A DNA stretch of 6,330 nucleotides. It comes from Candidatus Omnitrophota bacterium. GTDB lineage: Bacteria; Ratteibacteria; UBA8468; B48-G9; JAFGKM01. The position numbers and the translations under genes are program-made. Position 1 is the stretch's first letter; each line of letters opens with the position of its first letter. Where the stretch lies: NCBI GenBank assembly GCA_023819545.1, contig JAMWCA010000072.1, positions 1 to 6,330 of the forward strand, written 5' to 3'. Under the pieces are notes generated by a model that saw only the letters and a list, made by a program, of their open reading frames with translations, was not told the origin of the DNA and did no database searches. This document shows positions 1-3,809 of this stretch, in pieces.

Positions 1-1
1 T

Positions 2-733
2 ATAGTTGTCGTTGGAAATAAACCAATTTTTGAAAGTGAAGTAATTTATAGAAGTAAAAAAGATAAGATTGATTTTTCTTTAGCATTACAGAAATTAATT
101 GAAGAAAAATTACTTCTTTATCAGGCGGAAAAAAATAAAATAGAAGTGAGTAAAGAAGAGATAAAAGAAGAAATAGATATGATTAAAAAAAGTTTCCCTT
201 CTTTAAATGAGTTTTATGATTATCTTAAACAAAGTCAGATAAAAATTGAGCAAATTGAACAGGAAATTGAAAATAATTTAAAAATAAAGAAACTTATAAA
301 AAATGAGATTCTTTCAAAAATAGAAATTTCTCCTTTTGAAATTGCTAATGAAATAAAAAAAATTGAACAGGAATACAATGAATATGAGTTTTTTTTCAAA
401 TGGTTTGATAGCGAAAAAGAAAGTGAAAAATTTGTTGAAAAATTTAATTTAGATAGTTTAAAAGAGATGGAATTTGCAAAACTTAAAAGTTCAGAAATTA
501 TAGATGAAATTATAAAAGAAATTTCAGAATTGGAAAAAGGAAAATTAACCTCTCCTATTAAAATTGGAGAAAAGTGGATTGTTATATATCTTAATGATAA
601 AAGAAAATTAAATCCAAATAAAATAGAAAGTTACAGACAGGCAAAAGACAGGATTTTTAAAATCAAATATTCAAATTTATATAAAGAATTTATTGAAAAA
701 TTGAAAAGACAAATTCCAATAAAATTCCTTTGA
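2..733 (+). CDS. SurA-like periplasmic chaperone / peptidyl-prolyl isomerase family protein, 5'-truncated by window edge
   Basis: The frame is open from base 2 to the TGA at 731-733, giving 243 residues; the signal peptide and true start lie upstream of the window. A GTG at 146 could be taken for a start, but the residues before it are plainly part of the protein: IVVVGNKPIFESEV followed by LQKLIEEKLLLYQAEK matches the SurA N-terminal domain pattern (a 'V-N-x-x-I-x-x-S-E' strand, then 'L-I-x-x-K-L-L-x-x-x-A'). Residues about 50-120 are long charged helices, as in the SurA/PrsA chaperone core. Residues about 125-202 end in GKLTSPIKIGEKWIVIYL, resembling the last strand of a parvulin domain, but the usual RASHIL and GGDLG parts are missing, so isomerase activity is doubtful. 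The known family role is escorting outer-membrane proteins through the periplasm. The gene ends in a one-base overlap with pdxA, the same neighbour as E. coli surA. Family assignment is fairly secure; the exact orthology to SurA is inferred. Confidence 0.75.
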   Translation: MVVVGNKPIFESEVIYRSKKDKIDFSLALQKLIEEKLLLYQAEKNKIEVSKEEIKEEIDMIKKSFPSLNEFYDYLKQSQIKIEQIEQEIENNLKIKKLIKNEILSKIEISPFEIANEIKKIEQEYNEYEFFFKWFDSEKESEKFVEKFNLDSLKEMEFAKLKSSEIIDEIIKEISELEKGKLTSPIKIGEKWIVIYLNDKRKLNPNKIESYRQAKDRIFKIKYSNLYKEFIEKLKRQIPIKFL

Positions 734-735
734 TG
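731..735 (+). promoter_or_regulatory. Stop-start overlap TGATG coupling the surA-like gene to pdxA
   Basis: The TGA of the chaperone gene (731-733) shares its final A with the ATG of pdxA (733-735). The preceding bases (AATTCCTT) hold no Shine-Dalgarno, so reinitiation by terminating ribosomes is the likely way pdxA is translated. Confidence 0.75.
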
Positions 736-1698
736 AAAAAAATTATTGGTATAACAATAGGAGACCCAGCAGGTATAGGTCCTGAAATATTGTTAAAAGG
801 ATACAAAAAAATAACAAAATTTAAAGATTTTATTCCACTTATAATAGGCGATATTTCAGTTATTGAAAAAAATATTGAAATTTTAGATTTGAATTTAAAT
901 ATAAAAAAAATAAAGAGAAAGGAAGAAATTGATGAAAATTTTATGAATGTTTACAATATAAATTTTATAAAAAATAAAAATTTCCCAGTTGGAATTGATA
1001 ATGAAATATCTGGAAAAGCATCTTTTAAATATGTTATTGAAGGGATAGAACTTTGGAAAAGAAAAATTATTGATGGACTTGTAACTTTACCGATATCTAA
1101 AAAAGCATGGAATCTTGCTGGGTATAATTATTCAGGTCATACAGAATTACTTGCTGAAAGATTGAAAGAAAAAAAATATGCTATGGTAATGATAGCAGGG
1201 AATTATAAAGTTTTACTTTTAACAACACATATTCCATTGAAAGATGTTTTTAAATATTTAAATGAAAAACTAATAATTGAAAAGGCAATAATTGGGTATA
1301 AATTTTTGAAAAAGATAAAAATAAAAAAACCTAAAATTGGAATATGTGGGATAAATCCTCATTCAGGAGAAGAGGGAGTTATTGGTAAAGAGGAAATTGA
1401 AATCATAAAACCAGCATTAGAAAAAATAAAAAGAAAAGGAATAGATATTGAAGGGCCCTTTCCTGCAGATACAATTTTCAGAAAAAATTTTGATTTGATA
1501 ATAAGCATATACCATGATCAAGCACTTATACCACTTAAAACATTTTATTTTGAGAAACTTGTAAATTTCACAGCAGGAATAAAATTACCCAGAGCAAGTC
1601 CTGGACATGGGACTGCTTTTGATATCGCTTATAAAAATAAAGCAAACCCAGAAAGTTTTATTTGTGCATATGATTTTATTTTGAAAATTCTTAAATGA
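733..1698 (+). CDS. pdxA: 4-hydroxythreonine-4-phosphate dehydrogenase PdxA
   Basis: PdxA oxidises 4-phosphohydroxy-L-threonine with NAD(P)+; the product condenses with 1-deoxyxylulose 5-phosphate (via PdxJ) to make pyridoxine 5'-phosphate, in the cytoplasm. With the ATG at 733 the protein has 321 residues, close to the usual 320-330. Family landmarks are all present: ITIGDPAGIGPEI at residues 7-19, SGHTELLA at 134-141, TTHIPL at 164-169, GINPHSGE at 206-213, GPFPADT at 241-247, YHDQALIPLK at 260-269, and LPRASPGHGTAFDIA near the C-terminus. By comparison with E. coli PdxA, the three metal-ligand histidines are H166, H210 and H261. An in-frame TTG at 730 would add one residue; the ATG is preferred because it forms a TGATG junction with the preceding stop. 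No Shine-Dalgarno is visible, so translation probably depends on coupling. A sugar-acid PdxA2 paralogue is an alternative, but the surA-pdxA-rsmA context favours the vitamin B6 enzyme. Confidence 0.95.
   Translation: MKKIIGITIGDPAGIGPEILLKGYKKITKFKDFIPLIIGDISVIEKNIEILDLNLNIKKIKRKEEIDENFMNVYNINFIKNKNFPVGIDNEISGKASFKYVIEGIELWKRKIIDGLVTLPISKKAWNLAGYNYSGHTELLAERLKEKKYAMVMIAGNYKVLLLTTHIPLKDVFKYLNEKLIIEKAIIGYKFLKKIKIKKPKIGICGINPHSGEEGVIGKEEIEIIKPALEKIKRKGIDIEGPFPADTIFRKNFDLIISIYHDQALIPLKTFYFEKLVNFTAGIKLPRASPGHGTAFDIAYKNKANPESFICAYDFILKILK
1695..1698 (+). promoter_or_regulatory. Stop-start overlap ATGA coupling pdxA to rsmA
   Basis: The ATG of rsmA (1695-1697) overlaps the TGA of pdxA (1696-1698). 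No purine-rich ribosome binding site precedes it (TTGAAAATTCTTAA), which supports translational coupling. Confidence 0.75.
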
Positions 1699-2552
1699 AA
1701 TTTTTAATTTTAAAAGAAATAAAAAAATTAATTGAAAAAGGACAGATTAATATAAAAAAAAATTTAGGTCAACATTTTTTAATTGATAAAAATTCAAGGG
1801 ATAAATTACTTTCTTTTGCAGAATTAAGTAAAAATGATGTAGTTGTTGAAATTGGGCCTGGACTTGGTTCTCTAACAGAGGCAATTGTTAATAAAGTTAA
1901 GGAATATTATGGATTTGAGATAGATGAAGATTTTTGCAGGATTTTAAATACAAATTTTTCAGATTGTGGAAACTTTCATTTAATTAAAAAAGATTTTTTA
2001 CAGTCAGATGAAAGTTTTTGGAATTCATTTAAAGGGAAGGTTAAAGTTATTGGAAATACTCCTTATTATTTGAGTTCTCCAATCGTCTTTCATATTCTGA
2101 AATTTCATAAAAAAATAAAACTTGCTCTTTTAACTGTTCAGAAAGAAGTTGGAGAAAAATTTATAGGTAAACCAAGCAGTAAAAACTATGGACCTATTTC
2201 TGTTTTGCTTTATATTTATACAGATACGAAAATATGTTACCATCTAAGTAAAAATGTATTTTATCCTAAACCAAAAGTTGAATCAATAGTTGTTAAAATT
2301 GTTCCTTTGAGAAAGCCAAGAATAAAACTTGATGATGAAAAAAGATTTTATGATTTTCTTCCAATAATTTTTAGTTATAGAAGAAAAATTTTGACCAATG
2401 TTGTTAAAAAAGTTTTTAATATTGATAAAGAAATTATTGAAAAGGAATTAAAAACTATTGATATTTCACCTCAAAGGCGTGTTGAACAACTTACACCTGA
2501 ACAGATATACGAACTTTTTAAAATTATAAAATATTTGAAAGGTTTAAAGTAA
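1695..2552 (+). CDS. rsmA: 16S rRNA (adenine1518-N6/adenine1519-N6)-dimethyltransferase RsmA (KsgA)
   Basis: RsmA uses S-adenosylmethionine to dimethylate two adjacent adenines in the 3'-terminal helix of 16S rRNA during late 30S assembly. The 285-residue length is typical (about 270-290). Seen in order: KKNLGQHFLID at residues 21-31; the SAM-binding VVEIGPGLGSLTEA at 50-63; the acidic GFEID at 73-77; motif IV NTPYY at 121-125; VQKEVGEKF at 148-156; SSKNYGPISVL at 161-171; FYPKPKVES at 189-197; the C-terminal FSYRRK at 226-231. A conserved RRVEQLTPEQ precedes the end. Motif IV is usually N-[L/I]-P-[Y/F]; here the second position is Thr (ACT at 2058-2060). The ATG at 1695 overlaps the pdxA stop by four bases (ATGA), there is no clear ribosome binding site, and the gene closes the surA-pdxA-rsmA unit. 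A mitochondrial-type or Erm methyltransferase is excluded by the full set of KsgA landmarks. Confidence 0.95.
   Translation: MKFLILKEIKKLIEKGQINIKKNLGQHFLIDKNSRDKLLSFAELSKNDVVVEIGPGLGSLTEAIVNKVKEYYGFEIDEDFCRILNTNFSDCGNFHLIKKDFLQSDESFWNSFKGKVKVIGNTPYYLSSPIVFHILKFHKKIKLALLTVQKEVGEKFIGKPSSKNYGPISVLLYIYTDTKICYHLSKNVFYPKPKVESIVVKIVPLRKPRIKLDDEKRFYDFLPIIFSYRRKILTNVVKKVFNIDKEIIEKELKTIDISPQRRVEQLTPEQIYELFKIIKYLKGLK
1754..1762 (+). repeat. A9 homopolymer tract within rsmA
   Basis: Nine consecutive A bases encode part of I-K-K-N just before the conserved LGQHF motif. It is a potential slippage site for polymerases and a common place for assembly errors, but the frame downstream is intact. Confidence 0.6.
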
Positions 2553-2558
2553 GAAGAT

Positions 2559-2587
2559 TTGGTAAAAAAGGCAAAAAATAATATAAT
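2559..2587 (+). promoter_or_regulatory. Candidate sigma-70-type promoter for guaB3-dnaE
   Basis: In the only sizeable intergenic gap, TTGGTA (2559-2564, four of six matches to TTGACA) lies 17 bases before a perfect TATAAT (2582-2587). Transcription would begin near 2594, giving a leader of about 55 bases before the start codon. The spacing is ideal, but in DNA this rich in A and T a TATAAT can arise by chance, so the call is moderate. No operator-like palindrome is evident beside it. Confidence 0.5.
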
Positions 2588-2636
2588 AAAATAATAGCCC
2601 AAATAAAACATTTCAGAAAAAGATTTTATTTTTAAA

Positions 2637-2642
2637 AAGGAG
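2637..2642 (+). promoter_or_regulatory. Ribosome binding site of guaB3 (AAGGAG)
   Basis: AAGGAG sits six bases before the ATG at 2649 and is the only strong Shine-Dalgarno in the window. It decides the start against the second in-frame ATG at 2655, which would be 12 bases away. It marks guaB3 as the leading cistron of a new translation unit. Confidence 0.85.
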
Positions 2643-2648
2643 AAAAAA

Positions 2649-3809
2649 ATGGCAATGTGGATAGGAATAAATAGAAAAGCACGTGTTTGTTATGGTTTTG
2701 ATGATATTTCTCTTGTGCCAGGAACATTAACTATAAATCCAGAGGAAGTTGATATAACTACACAGATAGGCCCTTTTAAACTTGATATTCCTATTTTTGC
2801 TGCTGCAATGGATGGTGTAGTTGACCCTAAATTTGCACTTCTTTTTGGAAAGATGGGAGGTATTGCAGTTTTGAATCTTATGGGGATTTATACAAGATAT
2901 AAAGACCCTTATTCGGTAATTGAGAAAATAATTTCTTCTTCTCCTGAACAAGCAACACAAATTATTCAAAATGTTTATAAAGAGCCAGTTAAAGAAAATT
3001 TAATAGAAGAAAGGATAGGAGAGATAAAAAAAGGGAATGTTATTTGTGCAGTAAGTTGTATCCCTCAATATGCAGAAAGATATCTTGAGATTGCCCAAAG
3101 TAGTGGCGTGGACATTTTTGTTGTTCAAGCAACTGTTATTACAGTAAAACATATTTCAACAAAATATAAACCACTTGATTTAAATTCCTTTTGTAAAAAA
3201 GCACGCGTTCCTATTTTAGTTGGAAATTGTGTTACTTTTGATGTTGCATATGAACTTATGCAGACAGGTATTTCTGGATTACTTGTTGGAATTGGTCCTG
3301 GTGCTGCTTGTACTACAAGAGAAGTCCTTGGAATAGGAGTTCCACAGGTTACTGCAACTGCTGATTGTGCTGCTGCAAGAGATTTTTATTTTAAAAAGAC
3401 AGGAAGATATGTTCCAATAATAACAGATGGAGGTATGGTTACAAGTGGCGATGTCTGTAAAGCATTTGCATGTGGTGCTGATGCAGTTATGATTGGTTCT
3501 GGCCTTGTTAAAGCAGTAGAATCTCCTGGAAGAGGTTATCACTGGGGAATGGCAACAAGTGATGAAAACTTACCCAGAGGCACAAGAATAAAAGTTGGGA
3601 CAACTGGAACTTTGAAAGAAATCTTATTTGGACCTGCAAAAGTTGATGATGGAAGTCAAAATTTAATTGGTGCTCTTAAATTATCAATGGCCTGTCTTGG
3701 AGCAAAAAATATAAGAGAAATGCAACTTGTTGAAATTGCTATTGCTCCAAGTGTTAAAACTGAAGGTAAAATATATCAATCAGTTAAAAAACTTCAAAAA
3801 GAAAAATGA
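2649..3809 (+). CDS. guaB3: GuaB3-type IMP dehydrogenase/GMP reductase family protein (no CBS domains)
   Basis: The protein has 386 residues forming a single TIM barrel of the IMPDH/GMPR family. The Bateman (paired CBS) insert of canonical GuaB, which is about 490 residues long, is absent: the barrel continues without a gap from AAAMDGVVDP (51-60) through GIAVLNLMGIYTRY (71-84). The active-site loop GIGPGAACTTRE is at 214-225 with the expected catalytic Cys at 221. The phosphate-binding TDGGMVTSGDVC is at 259-270 and CGADAVMIGS at 275-284. The segments ARVCYGFDDISLVP, PGRGYHWGMA, LPRGTRIKVGTTGTL and EIAIAPSVKTEGK are recognisable as the GuaB3 subfamily of cyanobacteria and actinobacteria; the Cys loop is of the cyanobacterial kind. 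Family members convert between IMP, XMP and GMP; cyanobacterial GuaB3 has, as I recall, been reported to act as a GMP reductase, so the direction here is uncertain. The start at 2649 is chosen by the AAGGAG six bases upstream. The last four bases overlap dnaE. Confidence 0.9.
   Translation: MAMWIGINRKARVCYGFDDISLVPGTLTINPEEVDITTQIGPFKLDIPIFAAAMDGVVDPKFALLFGKMGGIAVLNLMGIYTRYKDPYSVIEKIISSSPEQATQIIQNVYKEPVKENLIEERIGEIKKGNVICAVSCIPQYAERYLEIAQSSGVDIFVVQATVITVKHISTKYKPLDLNSFCKKARVPILVGNCVTFDVAYELMQTGISGLLVGIGPGAACTTREVLGIGVPQVTATADCAAARDFYFKKTGRYVPIITDGGMVTSGDVCKAFACGADAVMIGSGLVKAVESPGRGYHWGMATSDENLPRGTRIKVGTTGTLKEILFGPAKVDDGSQNLIGALKLSMACLGAKNIREMQLVEIAIAPSVKTEGKIYQSVKKLQKEK
3806..3809 (+). promoter_or_regulatory. 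Stop-start overlap ATGA coupling guaB3 to dnaE
   Basis: The ATG of dnaE (3806-3808) overlaps the TGA of guaB3 (3807-3809). Upstream is A-rich with only weak AAAAAG matches to a Shine-Dalgarno, so dnaE expression is probably tied to translation of guaB3. Confidence 0.75.

Noticed and set aside
146..148. GTG as the start of the first gene
   Set aside because: The same frame is open to the left edge and the 48 residues before the GTG match the SurA N-terminal domain, so the GTG is an internal valine codon.
730..732. TTG as an alternative pdxA start
   Set aside because: It lies directly before an ATG that forms a TGATG junction; it would add one residue and no ribosome binding site supports it.
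2601..2631. Inverted repeat AAATAAAA / TTTTATTT as a possible terminator or operator
   Set aside because: Eight A/T-only pairs around a 15-base loop are weak and expected by chance in this composition; there is no G+C stem or terminal T-run in the right place.
2727..2969. Reverse-strand open frame of 80 codons
   Set aside because: It is antisense to guaB3; the peptide is a Cys/Asn/Arg-rich, low-complexity shadow with no start signals.
3279..3542. Reverse-strand open frame of 87 codons
   Set aside because: It is antisense to the catalytic region of guaB3 and is a Ser/Thr/Cys-rich product typical of a complement of conserved coding sequence.
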